Shown: positions 44,987 to 54,726, counted from the stretch's first letter. The stretch: DNA of 64,000 nucleotides from an uncultured Ruegeria sp. (GCF_947497005.1 NZ_CANMFF010000001.1:310001-374000); one strand, 5' to 3'. The notes: generated by a model not told the origin, from the letters alone. Made by a program: numbers and translations.

Positions 44987-47383
44987 TCAGAACGGGACGT
45001 CATCTTTGTTGGTCAGGAACCGCGAAACAACCTTCTTGGTTCCAGCCTTGTCGAAATCGACCTCAACCTTGTCACCCTCGATTCCGATCACCGCGCCATA
45101 GCCAAACTTCTGGTGGAACACCCGTTCGCCCAGAGTGAAACTGGCCAGTGCAGTGGCATCGATCACCGTGTCCCGGCTTTCTTTCGGTTGCGACATGCCA
45201 TATTGCCCTTGCCGCGCCTGCAACCGCTTCCAGCCCGGCGAGTTGTAGACATTGGCTTCCGCCGCACGCGTTTCGATGCCCGCCGTTTGCTGGCCACCGC
45301 CATAGAGACCCGGAGGCGTCAGCACCTCCACATGATCCTCGGGCAGTTCGTCGATGAACCGCGAGGGCATGGAGTTCTGCCACTGCCCGAACACCCGCCG
45401 GTTGGCGGCAAAGGAAATCGTACAGACCTCTTCCGCGCGGGTGATGCCCACATAGGCCAGCCGCCGTTCCTCTTCGAGGCCCTTGATCCCCGATTCGTCC
45501 ATTGACCGTTGTGAGGGGAACAGCCCATCCTCCCACCCCGGCAGGAAAACGGCGGGAAACTCCAGCCCCTTGGCCGCGTGCAAAGTCATGATCGAAACCT
45601 TGTCGCCATCCGAGTCCTGCTCGTTATCCATCACCAGGCTGACATGTTCCAGAAACCCCTGCAGGTTCTCGAAATTGTCCAACTGGTTGACCAGTTCCTT
45701 GAGATTCTCCAGCCGCCCCGGCGCCTCGGGCGTCTTTTCGTTCTGCCAATGGGCGGTATAGCCGGATTCGTCCAACACGATCTGCGCCAGTTCGATATGC
45801 GTATGCTCGGGCGCGCCATAGCGGATCGGCGAGACGCCATCATCGATGACCGTATCATCATCCACCTCGATCCGAGGTCCCCGCGTCATCGCGTTCCACC
45901 GCGCCAAACCACCGATCAGTTCGCGCAGCGCCTTGCCGCCCTTACCCTTGATCAGCCCGTTGTCAACAGCGATTCGGGCCCCATCAACCAGAGACACCCC
46001 GTTCTCACGCGCTGTCATCTGAATCGTCTGCTGAGCCTTGTCGCCAAGGCCGCGTTTCGGCGTGTTCACGATCCGCTCGAACGCCAGATCATCCTCGGGG
46101 CTGACCACCAGCCGGAAATAGGCCATGGCATCGCGAATCTCCATCCGTTCATAGAATCGCGGGCCGCCGATCACCTTGTAAGGCAGACCGATTGTCAGGA
46201 ACCGATCCTCGAAGGCGCGCATCTGGTGCGAGGCGCGGACGAGGATGGCGATTTCGTCGAGATTCATAGGCCGCACGCCGCGTGTGCCACTCTGCAGCGC
46301 ATCGATTTCCTCGCCGATCCAGCGCGCCTCTTCTTCGCCATCCCAATGACCGATCAGATGCACCTTGTGGCCTTCCTCTTCGGCGGTCCACAATTCCTTG
46401 CCCAGACGGTTTTCATTGCCCCGAATGACATTCGACGCAGCAGCCAGAATATGCGGGGTCGAGCGATAGTTCTGTTCCAACCGCACAACATATGCGCCCG
46501 GGAAATCCTTTTCGAACCGCAGGATATTCCCCACCTCGGCCCCGCGCCAGCCATAGATCGACTGATCGTCATCGCCGACGCAACAGATGTTCTTGTGCCC
46601 TCCGGCCAGCAATCGAAGCCATAGGTATTGGGCGACATTAGTGTCCTGGTACTCGTCCACGAGGATGTAACGGAACCAGCGCTGATATTGCTCCAGAACG
46701 TCCTGATGGGTCTGTAAGATCGTGACCACGTGCAGCAGAAGGTCACCAAAATCCACTGCATTCAGCTCTCGCAGGCGGGTCTGGTACCGGGCATACAACT
46801 CAATGCCCTTGTTGTTATAGGCTCCGGCGTCGGCGGTTGGCACCTTGTCGGGTGTCAACGCGCGGTTTTTCCAGTCGTCGATAATCCCAGCCAACATCCG
46901 CGCGGGCCAGCGTTTGTCATCAATATTGGCGGCTTGCGTGAGCTGCTTGAGCAGCCGCTTCTGATCATCGGTGTCCAGAATGGTGAAGTTCGACTTCAAC
47001 CCGGCCAGCTCCGCATGGCGGCGCAGCAGTTTTACGCAAATCGAGTGGAAGGTGCCCAGCCATGGCATCCCCTCGGCAGGCTGACCCAGCAGACGACCGA
47101 CCCGCTCTTTCATCTCGCGCGCAGCCTTGTTGGTGAAGGTCACCGACAAAATCTCATTAGGACGGGCCCGCGCCGTGTTGAGCAGGTGCGCGATCCGGGC
47201 CGTCAGAGCCTTGGTCTTGCCTGTCCCTGCACCTGCCAGCATCAGAACCGGGCCATCCAAACGCTCGACTGCATCCCGCTGCGCCGGGTTCAGCTCATCC
47301 AGATAGGGCGAGGGGCGCACGGCCATAGCCCGCGCCGACAATGATGCGCCTTCGAAGGCGTCCATTTCGTCAAAACTGCTCAT
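44987..47383 (-). CDS. uvrD: UvrD/PcrA-type DNA helicase
   Basis: Superfamily 1A 3'-5' helicase of 798 residues for excision repair, mismatch repair and displacement of stalled complexes. Q motif LNPAQRDAV (31-39), Walker A AGAGTGKT (50-57), VTFTNKAAREMKERV, Walker B DEYQDTN (243-249), DDQSIYGWRGA, VRLEQNYRST, TLHAAKGLEFPAVFLPG, and EERRLAYVGITRAEE. The C-terminus ends with a Tudor-like segment (GERVFHQKFGYGAVIGIEGDKVEVDFD) known to bind RNA polymerase in PcrA. The start is ATG 47383. A GTTC-N7-GTTC box lies 42 bases upstream, so LexA control is likely. Confidence 0.95.
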   Translation of the reverse strand: MSSFDEMDAFEGASLSARAMAVRPSPYLDELNPAQRDAVERLDGPVLMLAGAGTGKTKALTARIAHLLNTARARPNEILSVTFTNKAAREMKERVGRLLGQPAEGMPWLGTFHSICVKLLRRHAELAGLKSNFTILDTDDQKRLLKQLTQAANIDDKRWPARMLAGIIDDWKNRALTPDKVPTADAGAYNNKGIELYARYQTRLRELNAVDFGDLLLHVVTILQTHQDVLEQYQRWFRYILVDEYQDTNVAQYLWLRLLAGGHKNICCVGDDDQSIYGWRGAEVGNILRFEKDFPGAYVVRLEQNYRSTPHILAAASNVIRGNENRLGKELWTAEEEGHKVHLIGHWDGEEEARWIGEEIDALQSGTRGVRPMNLDEIAILVRASHQMRAFEDRFLTIGLPYKVIGGPRFYERMEIRDAMAYFRLVVSPEDDLAFERIVNTPKRGLGDKAQQTIQMTARENGVSLVDGARIAVDNGLIKGKGGKALRELIGGLARWNAMTRGPRIEVDDDTVIDDGVSPIRYGAPEHTHIELAQIVLDESGYTAHWQNEKTPEAPGRLENLKELVNQLDNFENLQGFLEHVSLVMDNEQDSDGDKVSIMTLHAAKGLEFPAVFLPGWEDGLFPSQRSMDESGIKGLEEERRLAYVGITRAEEVCTISFAANRRVFGQWQNSMPSRFIDELPEDHVEVLTPPGLYGGGQQTAGIETRAAEANVYNSPGWKRLQARQGQYGMSQPKESRDTVIDATALASFTLGERVFHQKFGYGAVIGIEGDKVEVDFDKAGTKKVVSRFLTNKDDVPF

Positions 47384-47424
47384 GGCCCCAAACTACGCCG
47401 GATAAGCGCGAAGGGAAAGGGTTT

Positions 47425-47439
47425 GTTCACGCCTTGTTC
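47425..47439. promoter_or_regulatory. LexA-type SOS box (GTTC-N7-GTTC)
   Basis: GTTC at 47425-47428, seven bases, GTTC at 47436-47439: an exact match to the alphaproteobacterial LexA operator form. It lies between uvrD (start 47383, minus) and the diguanylate cyclase gene (start 47564, plus), closer to uvrD. Confidence 0.7.
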
Positions 47440-47563
47440 ACAAGCTTTTCACACTTCTTTTTGCGTTCAATTCTAAACAAAGACGCCGCTGCCCTGCGCA
47501 CCCGTTAACCCTCTGTCAAATATTGGTCTGGATGCTTGGCCGAGTGTTGTGGGAGCGGGAAAG

Positions 47564-49339
47564 ATGGAACAGGTGACTTTGACAGGCCAGTCCTCAAGGC
47601 TGAAAATGGCGGGCGCAACCCTGATGCTGGTCGCGCTGACCGCAGCAGCGGGATGGGGCATTTACGCCGTTCCTGCGCCAGTGGTCGATCGCATGCTGGA
47701 ATCCGATCTGCGAAAAAGCGCGATGCAGATGAGCCGCCAGGTTGAAAGCCACCTGTACGATCTGGGCGAGACTTTCCGGTTTCACGCGTTGACCGAGCAT
47801 GACGAGGAATTTCTGGAACTGCTACCCGTGACCTCGGACATTTATCGCTTCAAGCTGTTTGATGCTGCGGGGCAGGTCTTCTGGTCGACCCGTACAAGTG
47901 ACGTCGGGACTGTGAATACGAAACCTTATTTCCAATCAACCGTGGCTGCCGGTGGCCTTTACTACAAGCATGAAGAGAAACCGATTGCCGAAGTTGATTT
48001 CTTCGGCGCAAGCAATCCAGAGGATACTGGTCTTAGCAGCCGCCATGTGGCCGAGGTCTACACACCGATCATCAGGGATGCGACGTTTCTGGGAGCCATC
48101 GCATTCTATTCGGACATTACGGACCTGCGGAACCTGTTCATCACCCGCGTGCGCCTGTCTTTGGCGGTTCTCAGCGGGGTTGCCTTGCTGGCGCTGTCCA
48201 CAGTCATCCTGATTGTTCACCGCACCAACCGTCGTCAGGTTCGCGATCTGCGCACGCGCACCAACAAGGAACGTGAGTTGATGGATGAACAGCTGCGTCT
48301 GGCCCGCGAGGTCCGCTTGCTGGGCGAACTGAACGAATGGCTGCAATCAAGCCGGTCGCTGGACGAGCTGTTCGACATGGTCGCTCGCTTCATGACACAT
48401 ATCCTGCCCGAGGCTGAAGGCAGCGTTTATGTCTATTCCAACTCACGCGATGTGCTGGATGGCTGCGCCAGCTGGAATGGCGGCGCGCATAAGGCGCATA
48501 TCCACCCCGAAGGATGCTGGGGCTTGCGGCGTGGCCGGACCTATGAATTCGGCGTATCCGAGATCGATTTCGTTTGCGAACATGCCGAACCTCATGATGG
48601 GAGGCGGTATTTCTGTTTTCCTATTCTGGCACATGGGGAAACCGTTGGTCTTCTGCATCTGCGGGCAATTGAGGGGCGTGAAGATTGCTTCAACAAAAGC
48701 CGCAAACTGGCACAATTGTGCGCAGAACAGATCAGTGTGGCGATTGCCAATGTCCGTATGCGCGATCAGCTGCATGACCAATCGGTACGTGACCCTCTGA
48801 CCGGGTTGTTCAATCGCCGCCATATGACTGAGACGCTGCGCAAATCCATCAACCGCAGCCAGCAGACAGGCGCCGCGCTTAGCCTGATCGCGGTGGATGT
48901 CGATCACTTCAAGAAATTCAACGACACTCACGGTCATGACGCTGGTGACATGGTATTGCGCGCCGTCGGTGCCGCGCTGGAGCAAGGCTGCGATCGGGAT
49001 GAAATCGCCTGTCGCATTGGGGGCGAGGAGTTCATGTTGATCCTGCCCGACAACAGCCCCGAAGATGCCATGACCCGCGCCGAACACCTGCGTCAGGCGG
49101 TCGAGGCCGTGACTGTACGATATGGCGAGAAGGCTCTGCCGCGCATTACGATATCGGTTGGGGTCGCGCATTACCCGGCACACGGAACCATGCCTCAGGA
49201 CCTGATGCGTGCGGCCGACGATGCGCTGTATGTCGCCAAAGACAAGGGGCGCAATCAGGTGCAGGTCGCCTGTGGAGCCAAGAACCAGACCAAACACACA
49301 CCGCCCGAAAGCCAGCAACCATCGACGGATGCAGCGTAA
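47564..49339 (+). CDS. Membrane-bound GAF-GGDEF diguanylate cyclase
   Basis: Protein of 591 residues that should make cyclic di-GMP. Membrane segment 1 is about 15-35, then a periplasmic sensor region of about 155 residues (LFDAAGQVFWSTRTSDVGTVNTKPYF is dCACHE-like), membrane segment 2 about 190-215, a coiled-coil signalling helix, a GAF-like domain (about 250-395), and a GGDEF domain with active site GGEEF at 486-490. The inhibitory RxxD site expected six to nine residues before GGEEF reads DRDE, so product inhibition by the usual I-site seems absent. The ATG at 47564 is chosen over the GTG five codons before, with GGGA just upstream. Confidence 0.9.
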   Translation: MEQVTLTGQSSRLKMAGATLMLVALTAAAGWGIYAVPAPVVDRMLESDLRKSAMQMSRQVESHLYDLGETFRFHALTEHDEEFLELLPVTSDIYRFKLFDAAGQVFWSTRTSDVGTVNTKPYFQSTVAAGGLYYKHEEKPIAEVDFFGASNPEDTGLSSRHVAEVYTPIIRDATFLGAIAFYSDITDLRNLFITRVRLSLAVLSGVALLALSTVILIVHRTNRRQVRDLRTRTNKERELMDEQLRLAREVRLLGELNEWLQSSRSLDELFDMVARFMTHILPEAEGSVYVYSNSRDVLDGCASWNGGAHKAHIHPEGCWGLRRGRTYEFGVSEIDFVCEHAEPHDGRRYFCFPILAHGETVGLLHLRAIEGREDCFNKSRKLAQLCAEQISVAIANVRMRDQLHDQSVRDPLTGLFNRRHMTETLRKSINRSQQTGAALSLIAVDVDHFKKFNDTHGHDAGDMVLRAVGAALEQGCDRDEIACRIGGEEFMLILPDNSPEDAMTRAEHLRQAVEAVTVRYGEKALPRITISVGVAHYPAHGTMPQDLMRAADDALYVAKDKGRNQVQVACGAKNQTKHTPPESQQPSTDAA

Positions 49340-49378
49340 AAACCTTGCCGAATCGCATGGCAGGTCGGATCAATCTGC

Positions 49379-50506
49379 ATGGACCTGCACAGCACCTACC
49401 CAGGCATTCCCGATCTGAAACGCCGCGCGCGCCGCCGCCTACCGCATTTTGTGTGGGAATATATCGACAGCGGAACCGGGGCTGAAACGACCCTACACAG
49501 GAATCGCAAAGCGCTGGATGAGGTGCGCCTAAGCCCGTCGATCCTGCACGGAGATTTGGATTTTGATACGTCAAGGACGTTTCTGACGACTGCGTATCCA
49601 TTCCCTTTCGGTATCGCCCCGATCGGGATGTCCGGGCTGGTCTGGCCCGATGCGGAACAACTGCTTGCCAGTGCCGCTGCCAAAGCCGGGATTCCATACA
49701 CCCTGTCAACCGTCGCCAGCCAGAGCCCTGAAGACTTGGCGCCGAATCTGGGGGAAAACGCCTGGTTTCAACTTTATCCACCAAGGGACCCGGAGATTCG
49801 CAAGGATATGCTGAACCGGATTCGCCAAGCTGGCTTTCGCACACTGGTTCTGACGGTTGATGTCCCTGTCGCCTCGCGCAGGGAACGGCAAACCCGATCT
49901 GGCCTGAGACAGCCGCCAAAGCTGACCCCGCGCCTGTTGGCACAGATCGCTCAAAAGCCCGCGTGGGCCATAGGTATGCTGCGCAACGGTGTGCCGCATA
50001 TGCGTACGCTGGATAAGTATATCGACAACCCGGGCGATCTGCCGCCAACGGCTCATATCGGTTACCTGCTGCGGACGTCACCGGATCTGGACTATGTCAA
50101 ATGGTTGCGCGATCACTGGGACGGGCCATTTATCCTGAAAGGTGTCCTGCGCCCCGAGGACGCGGGCAGGCTGGAACAGGTTGGTGTGGACGCCTTGTGG
50201 GTGTCGAATCACGGCGGCCGTCAGTTTGACGCCGCCCCGGCCAGCGTCGAAGTTCTTCCCGCCATACGGGACGCGACCCGCCTGCCCCTGATCTTTGACA
50301 GCGGCGTCGAAGGCGGGCTGGATATCTTGCGCGCGCTGTCGCTGGGTGCGAATTTCGTCATGCTCGGGCGTGCTTTTTTGTATGGGCTGGCGGCACTTGG
50401 CGCGCCGGGGCCTGCACACGTAATCGATATTCTGAGACAGGATCTGCAGGCGAATATGGGTCAGTTGGGACTGGCAGATTTGTCCCAGATTGAGAGCAGA
50501 CGCTAA
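49379..50506 (+). CDS. lldD: FMN-dependent alpha-hydroxy acid dehydrogenase (L-lactate dehydrogenase type)
   Basis: TIM-barrel flavoenzyme of 375 residues. FMN and substrate marks: PHFVWEYIDSGTGAETTLHRN at the start, PFGIAPIGMSGLVWPDAE, TLSTVASQSPEDLA, LVLTVDVPVASRRERQTRSG, FILKGVLRPEDA, and the catalytic His278 in WVSNHGGRQFD, followed by FDSGVEGGLDILRALSLGANFVMLGRAFLYG. Members oxidise L-lactate, glycolate or mandelate; the exact substrate is not certain, and lldD is the best guess by similarity. It lies 40 bases after the diguanylate cyclase gene on the same strand. Confidence 0.85.
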   Translation: MDLHSTYPGIPDLKRRARRRLPHFVWEYIDSGTGAETTLHRNRKALDEVRLSPSILHGDLDFDTSRTFLTTAYPFPFGIAPIGMSGLVWPDAEQLLASAAAKAGIPYTLSTVASQSPEDLAPNLGENAWFQLYPPRDPEIRKDMLNRIRQAGFRTLVLTVDVPVASRRERQTRSGLRQPPKLTPRLLAQIAQKPAWAIGMLRNGVPHMRTLDKYIDNPGDLPPTAHIGYLLRTSPDLDYVKWLRDHWDGPFILKGVLRPEDAGRLEQVGVDALWVSNHGGRQFDAAPASVEVLPAIRDATRLPLIFDSGVEGGLDILRALSLGANFVMLGRAFLYGLAALGAPGPAHVIDILRQDLQANMGQLGLADLSQIESRR

Positions 50507-50660
50507 ACATTTGATGCTGCGGCGCGGCATAAGTATAAGAACGCAGCGGCCAAAGGGCGTTTGCGAGCGATAACATGCCGGTTCTACCCAGAAGAACGGA
50601 TATACCTGCGCGTATTCTCCGCCCAATAAGACGCCCACACACAAAAGACCGGGACCTACC

Positions 50661-53600
50661 ATGACAGACTTCAACAAGATCCTGATCGCCAACCGAGGCG
50701 AGATCGCCATTCGCGTAATGCGCGCAGCAAACGAGATGGGCAAACGCACCGTCGCTGTCTACGCGGCAGAAGATAAGCTGGGCCTGCACCGGTTCAAGGC
50801 GGACGAAGCGTATCAGATCGGCGAGGGCATGGGGCCAGTCGCGGCCTATTTGTCGATTGACGAGATCATTCGCGTGGCCAAGCAATGTGGTGCCGACGCG
50901 ATCCACCCTGGTTACGGCCTGCTGTCCGAGAACCCGGACTTCGTTGATGCCTGTGTCCAGAACGGTATCACCTTCATCGGCCCCAAGGCCGAGACCATGC
51001 GCGCCCTGGGTGACAAGGCCAGCGCCCGGCGCGTGGCCGTAGCGGCAGGTGTTCCCGTCATTCCGGCCACCGAAGTGCTGGGCGACGACATGAATGTCAT
51101 CCGCAAAGAGGCCGCAAAGATCGGTTACCCGCTGATGCTCAAGGCATCCTGGGGCGGCGGCGGTCGCGGCATGCGCCCAATCCAGTCGGAAGATGAACTG
51201 GAAGAAAAGGTTCTGGAAGGTCGCCGCGAGGCCGAAGCCGCCTTTGGCAACGGCGAGGGCTATCTGGAAAAGATGATCATCCACGCCCGCCATGTCGAGG
51301 TACAGATCCTTGGCGACAAGCAAGGTGAGATCTATCACCTTTATGAACGCGACTGCTCGGTCCAGCGCCGGAACCAGAAAGTAGTCGAACGCGCCCCCGC
51401 CCCATACCTGAGCGAAGAACAACGCGCCGAGATCTGCGAGCTGGGTCGCAAGATCTGCGCACATGTGAACTATGAATGCGCTGGCACGGTCGAATTCCTG
51501 ATGGATATGGAAACCGGCAAGTTCTACTTCATCGAAGTGAACCCTCGTGTTCAGGTGGAACATACCGTGACTGAAGAAGTCACCGGCATCGACATTGTGC
51601 AGGCGCAGATCCTGATTGCGGAAGGCAAGACACTGGCCGAGGCCACCGGTGCAGCAAGTCAAGCAGACGTACACTTGACCGGTCATGCCCTCCAGACCCG
51701 GATCACGACTGAAGACCCGCAGAACAACTTCATCCCCGATTACGGCCGCATCACCGCCTATCGTTCGGCCACTGGTATGGGTATCCGTCTGGACGGCGGC
51801 ACGGCGTATGCAGGTGGTGTGATCACGCGTTATTATGATTCGCTGCTGACCAAGGTAACGGCCAAAGCGCCGACCCCCGAGGCAGCGATTGCCCGCATGG
51901 ACCGTGCGCTGCGCGAATTCCGTATTCGTGGCGTCAGCACCAATATCGACTTTGTCATCAACCTGCTGAAACATCCGACCTTCCTGTCGAACGAATACAC
52001 CACCAAATTCATCGACACGACGCCGGACCTGTTTGCCTTCAAGCGCCGCCGCGACCGGGGCACCAAGGTTCTGACATATATCGCTGACATCACGGTGAAC
52101 GGTCACCCCGAGACCAAGGACCGCCCCGAACCGCGCGCTGATCTGAAAGAGGCCAAGCCGCCCGCGCTGAAAGCCGAACCGCAGATGGGTACGCGCAACC
52201 TGCTGGAGCAGAAGGGCCCGCAGGCGGTGGCAGACTGGATGAAAGCGCAGCGCCAACTGCTGATCACCGACACCACCATGCGCGACGGGCACCAGTCTCT
52301 GTTGGCGACCCGGATGCGGTCAATCGACATGATCAAAGTGGCCCCGACCTATGCGGCGAACCTGCCGCAGCTGTTCTCGGTCGAGTGCTGGGGCGGTGCG
52401 ACCTTTGACGTCGCATACCGCTTCCTGCAGGAATGTCCGTGGCAGCGCCTTCGCGATCTGCGCGAAGCGATGCCGAACCTGATGACCCAGATGCTGCTGC
52501 GCGGCGCGAACGGGGTTGGCTACACCAACTACCCCGACAACGTGGTGCAGGAATTCGTGCGCCAAGCGTCCAATAATATCGACGTGTTCCGTGTGTTCGA
52601 CTCGTTGAACTGGGTCGAGAACATGCGTGTGGCGATGGACGCGGTCGTCGAGAACGGCAAGATCTGCGAAGGCACCGTCTGTTACACAGGTGATATTCTG
52701 GACCCGGATCGCGCCAAATATGACCTGAAGTACTATGTCGGCATGGCGAAAGAACTGCGCGATGCCGGTGCGCATATTCTGGGCCTGAAGGACATGGCTG
52801 GCCTGCTGAAACCGGCCTCAGCCAAGATCCTTATTCGCGCGTTGAAGGAAGAAGTTGGCCTGCCGATCCACTTCCACACTCATGACACTGCAGGTATCGC
52901 CAGCGCGACCATTCTGGCGGCGTCCGAGGCGGGCGTGGACGCGGTGGATTGCGCGATGGATAGCTTCTCGGGCAACACCAGCCAGGCAACGCTGGGCACC
53001 GTGGTCGAGGCGCTGCGCCATACCGACCGCGACACCGGGTTGGACATCAAGGCGATCCGCGAAATCAGCGATTACTTCGAGGTTGTACGCGGCCAGTACG
53101 CGGCCTTTGAATCCAGCCTGCAGGCTCCGGCATCGGAAGTCTATCTGCACGAGATGCCCGGCGGCCAATTCACCAACCTCAAGGCGCAGGCGCGTTCGCT
53201 GGGGCTGGAAGAGCGCTGGCATGAGGTGGCGCAGATGTATGCGGACGTGAATCGGATGTTTGGCGATATCGTGAAGGTGACACCATCCTCCAAGGTTGTT
53301 GGCGACATGGCACTGATGATGGTCAGCCAGAACATGACCCGCGAACAGGTCGAGGACCCGGGCACCGACGTGGCCTTCCCCGACTCGGTCGTGGACATGA
53401 TGCGCGGCAATCTGGGTCAGCCTCCGGGCGGGTTCCCGGATACCATCATCAAGAAGGTGCTCAAGGACGAAGCGCCCAACACCCAGCGCCCCGGCAAGGA
53501 CGTGCCTGCGGTTGATCTTGAGGCCACCCGCGCCGAGCTGTCCAAGCAGTTGGAAGGCAAAGAGGTCGATGACGAGGATCTGAACGGATACCTGATGTAT

Positions 53601-54098
53601 CCCAAGGTCTTTCTGGACTACATGGGCCGTCACCGGGTTTATGGCCCGGTCCGTACCCTGCCCACGCGCAGCTTTTTCTACGGCATGGAACCCGGCGAAG
53701 AGATCACGGCCGAGATTGATCCCGGCAAAACGCTGGAAATCCGCTGCCAGGCGATTGGTGAGACCGATGAAAAGGGTGAGGTCAAAGTGTTCTTTGAACT
53801 CAACGGCCAGCCGCGTGTCATCCGTGTTCCGAACCGAATGGTCACATCGACCACGCAGGCTCGGCCCAAGGCCGAGGTCGGCAACCCAGATCATGTCGGT
53901 GCACCGATGCCGGGTGTTGTGGCCACTGTGGCCGTCTCGGCAGGCCAACAGGTCAAGGAAGGCGACATGCTGCTGACCATCGAGGCGATGAAGATGGAAA
54001 CCGGTATCCACGCCGAGCGTGATGCGACGGTCAAGGCCGTTCATGTGCAGCCCGGCGGCCAGATTGACGCAAAGGACCTTCTGGTCGAACTGGAATAA
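50661..54098 (+). CDS. pyc: Pyruvate carboxylase
   Basis: Biotin enzyme that makes oxaloacetate from pyruvate, bicarbonate and ATP, refilling the TCA cycle (1145 residues, the usual single-chain length). Biotin carboxylase domain (about 1-455) with ILIANRGEIAIRVMRAA, LMLKASWGGGGRGMR and FIEVNPRVQVEHTVTEE; carboxyltransferase domain (about 525-800) with LITDTTMRDGHQSLLATRMR and HFHTHDTAGIASATILAASEAGVD; tetramerisation/PC domain; and a biotinyl domain with EAMKMET, the biotin on Lys1111. Ribosome-binding site GGGACC before the ATG is modest. It is followed by a hairpin terminator. A single-gene transcript is likely. Confidence 0.97.
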   Translation: MTDFNKILIANRGEIAIRVMRAANEMGKRTVAVYAAEDKLGLHRFKADEAYQIGEGMGPVAAYLSIDEIIRVAKQCGADAIHPGYGLLSENPDFVDACVQNGITFIGPKAETMRALGDKASARRVAVAAGVPVIPATEVLGDDMNVIRKEAAKIGYPLMLKASWGGGGRGMRPIQSEDELEEKVLEGRREAEAAFGNGEGYLEKMIIHARHVEVQILGDKQGEIYHLYERDCSVQRRNQKVVERAPAPYLSEEQRAEICELGRKICAHVNYECAGTVEFLMDMETGKFYFIEVNPRVQVEHTVTEEVTGIDIVQAQILIAEGKTLAEATGAASQADVHLTGHALQTRITTEDPQNNFIPDYGRITAYRSATGMGIRLDGGTAYAGGVITRYYDSLLTKVTAKAPTPEAAIARMDRALREFRIRGVSTNIDFVINLLKHPTFLSNEYTTKFIDTTPDLFAFKRRRDRGTKVLTYIADITVNGHPETKDRPEPRADLKEAKPPALKAEPQMGTRNLLEQKGPQAVADWMKAQRQLLITDTTMRDGHQSLLATRMRSIDMIKVAPTYAANLPQLFSVECWGGATFDVAYRFLQECPWQRLRDLREAMPNLMTQMLLRGANGVGYTNYPDNVVQEFVRQASNNIDVFRVFDSLNWVENMRVAMDAVVENGKICEGTVCYTGDILDPDRAKYDLKYYVGMAKELRDAGAHILGLKDMAGLLKPASAKILIRALKEEVGLPIHFHTHDTAGIASATILAASEAGVDAVDCAMDSFSGNTSQATLGTVVEALRHTDRDTGLDIKAIREISDYFEVVRGQYAAFESSLQAPASEVYLHEMPGGQFTNLKAQARSLGLEERWHEVAQMYADVNRMFGDIVKVTPSSKVVGDMALMMVSQNMTREQVEDPGTDVAFPDSVVDMMRGNLGQPPGGFPDTIIKKVLKDEAPNTQRPGKDVPAVDLEATRAELSKQLEGKEVDDEDLNGYLMYPKVFLDYMGRHRVYGPVRTLPTRSFFYGMEPGEEITAEIDPGKTLEIRCQAIGETDEKGEVKVFFELNGQPRVIRVPNRMVTSTTQARPKAEVGNPDHVGAPMPGVVATVAVSAGQQVKEGDMLLTIEAMKMETGIHAERDATVKAVHVQPGGQIDAKDLLVELE

Positions 54099-54120
54099 GC
54101 TGTCGAACCGGTTACAGTGC

Positions 54121-54154
54121 AAAGGGCTACGCAGGAAACCGCGTGGCCCTTTTC
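54121..54154 (+). terminator. Terminator after pyc
   Basis: AAAGGGCTACGC and GCGTGGCCCTTT form a 12-bp stem with one G-T pair around AGGAAACC, followed by a short T run. It sits between pyc and the next gene. Confidence 0.75.
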
Positions 54155-54176
54155 TATAATGGCACGGAGATACACT

Positions 54177-54560
54177 ATGCTTGCAATCACCCCGATCTAC
54201 GCGGCTCTGATCGCACTCCTTTATGTGACGCTCAGCGTCAAAGTGATCCTGCAGCGCCGCAGCGACAGGATCTCGGTCGGGGATGGCGGCAGCAAAATGA
54301 TGATCAAGGCGATGCGGACGCACTCAAATTGCGCCGAATACGCCCCAATCGCCCTGTTACTTATCGCTATGGTGGAATTGCAGGGTGCAGGTGGGTTGAC
54401 ATTGCATGTGCTGGGCCTGACGTTGCTGGCCGGGCGTCTGCTGCACGCTTATGGATTTGGCAGGACCCCCCAGATTGTTATCTTGCGGCAGATCGGTATG
54501 GGGCTGACATTCACAGCTATTTTGGTCGCCGCCATCGCGAATCTGGTCTTGGCGCTCTGA
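54177..54560 (+). CDS. MAPEG family membrane protein
   Basis: Protein of 127 residues with four membrane segments: ITPIYAALIALLYVTLSVKVI, APIALLLIAMVELQGAGG, LTLHVLGLTLLAGRLLHAYG and MGLTFTAILVAAIANLVLAL. The pattern AMRTHSNCAEYAPIALLLIAM, with Arg, His, Asn and Glu in a helix, and GRLLHAYGF matches the MAPEG superfamily (glutathione-related membrane enzymes). The ATG at 54177 has GGAG about eight bases upstream; an ATG six codons earlier is possible. It lies behind the pyc terminator, so read-through or a small promoter is needed. Confidence 0.85.
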   Translation: MLAITPIYAALIALLYVTLSVKVILQRRSDRISVGDGGSKMMIKAMRTHSNCAEYAPIALLLIAMVELQGAGGLTLHVLGLTLLAGRLLHAYGFGRTPQIVILRQIGMGLTFTAILVAAIANLVLAL

Positions 54561-54573
54561 CGGCAGGCGGGGT

Positions 54574-54726
54574 TTATCCCGCCAATACGCGTGTTTCGAT
54601 CTGCGGTGCGTGCATAAGGATTGGTTCGACCTCGGCCACCTTGTCCTCGTCCCGCGCGCCTATCATCGTGGTCAGTACGATCAACACGGCCAACAACGCC
54701 ATTTTCATATCCGCAGTACGTGTCAT
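54574..54726 (-). CDS. Small membrane or exported protein, 50 residues
   Basis: A short gene on the minus strand between the MAPEG gene and the tRNAs. The product has 50 residues: MTRTADMKMALLAVLIVLTT is a signal-like or membrane N-terminus, followed by GARDEDKVAEVEPILMHAPQIETRVLAG. The second part is charged and would be periplasmic. The start could also be the ATG at 54708 (MKMALLAV). Ribosome-binding site is weak (GAAGACAGAAA). Its codon use looks like that of the neighbours. I recognise no family. It converges with the MAPEG gene across 13 bases, as expected for a real gene rather than a chance frame. Confidence 0.5.
   Translation of the reverse strand: MTRTADMKMALLAVLIVLTTMIGARDEDKVAEVEPILMHAPQIETRVLAG

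Noticed and set aside
50358-54323. Very long open frames on the minus strand opposite pyruvate carboxylase
   Set aside because: They mirror the codon bias of the real gene, have no family resemblance and no ribosome-binding site.
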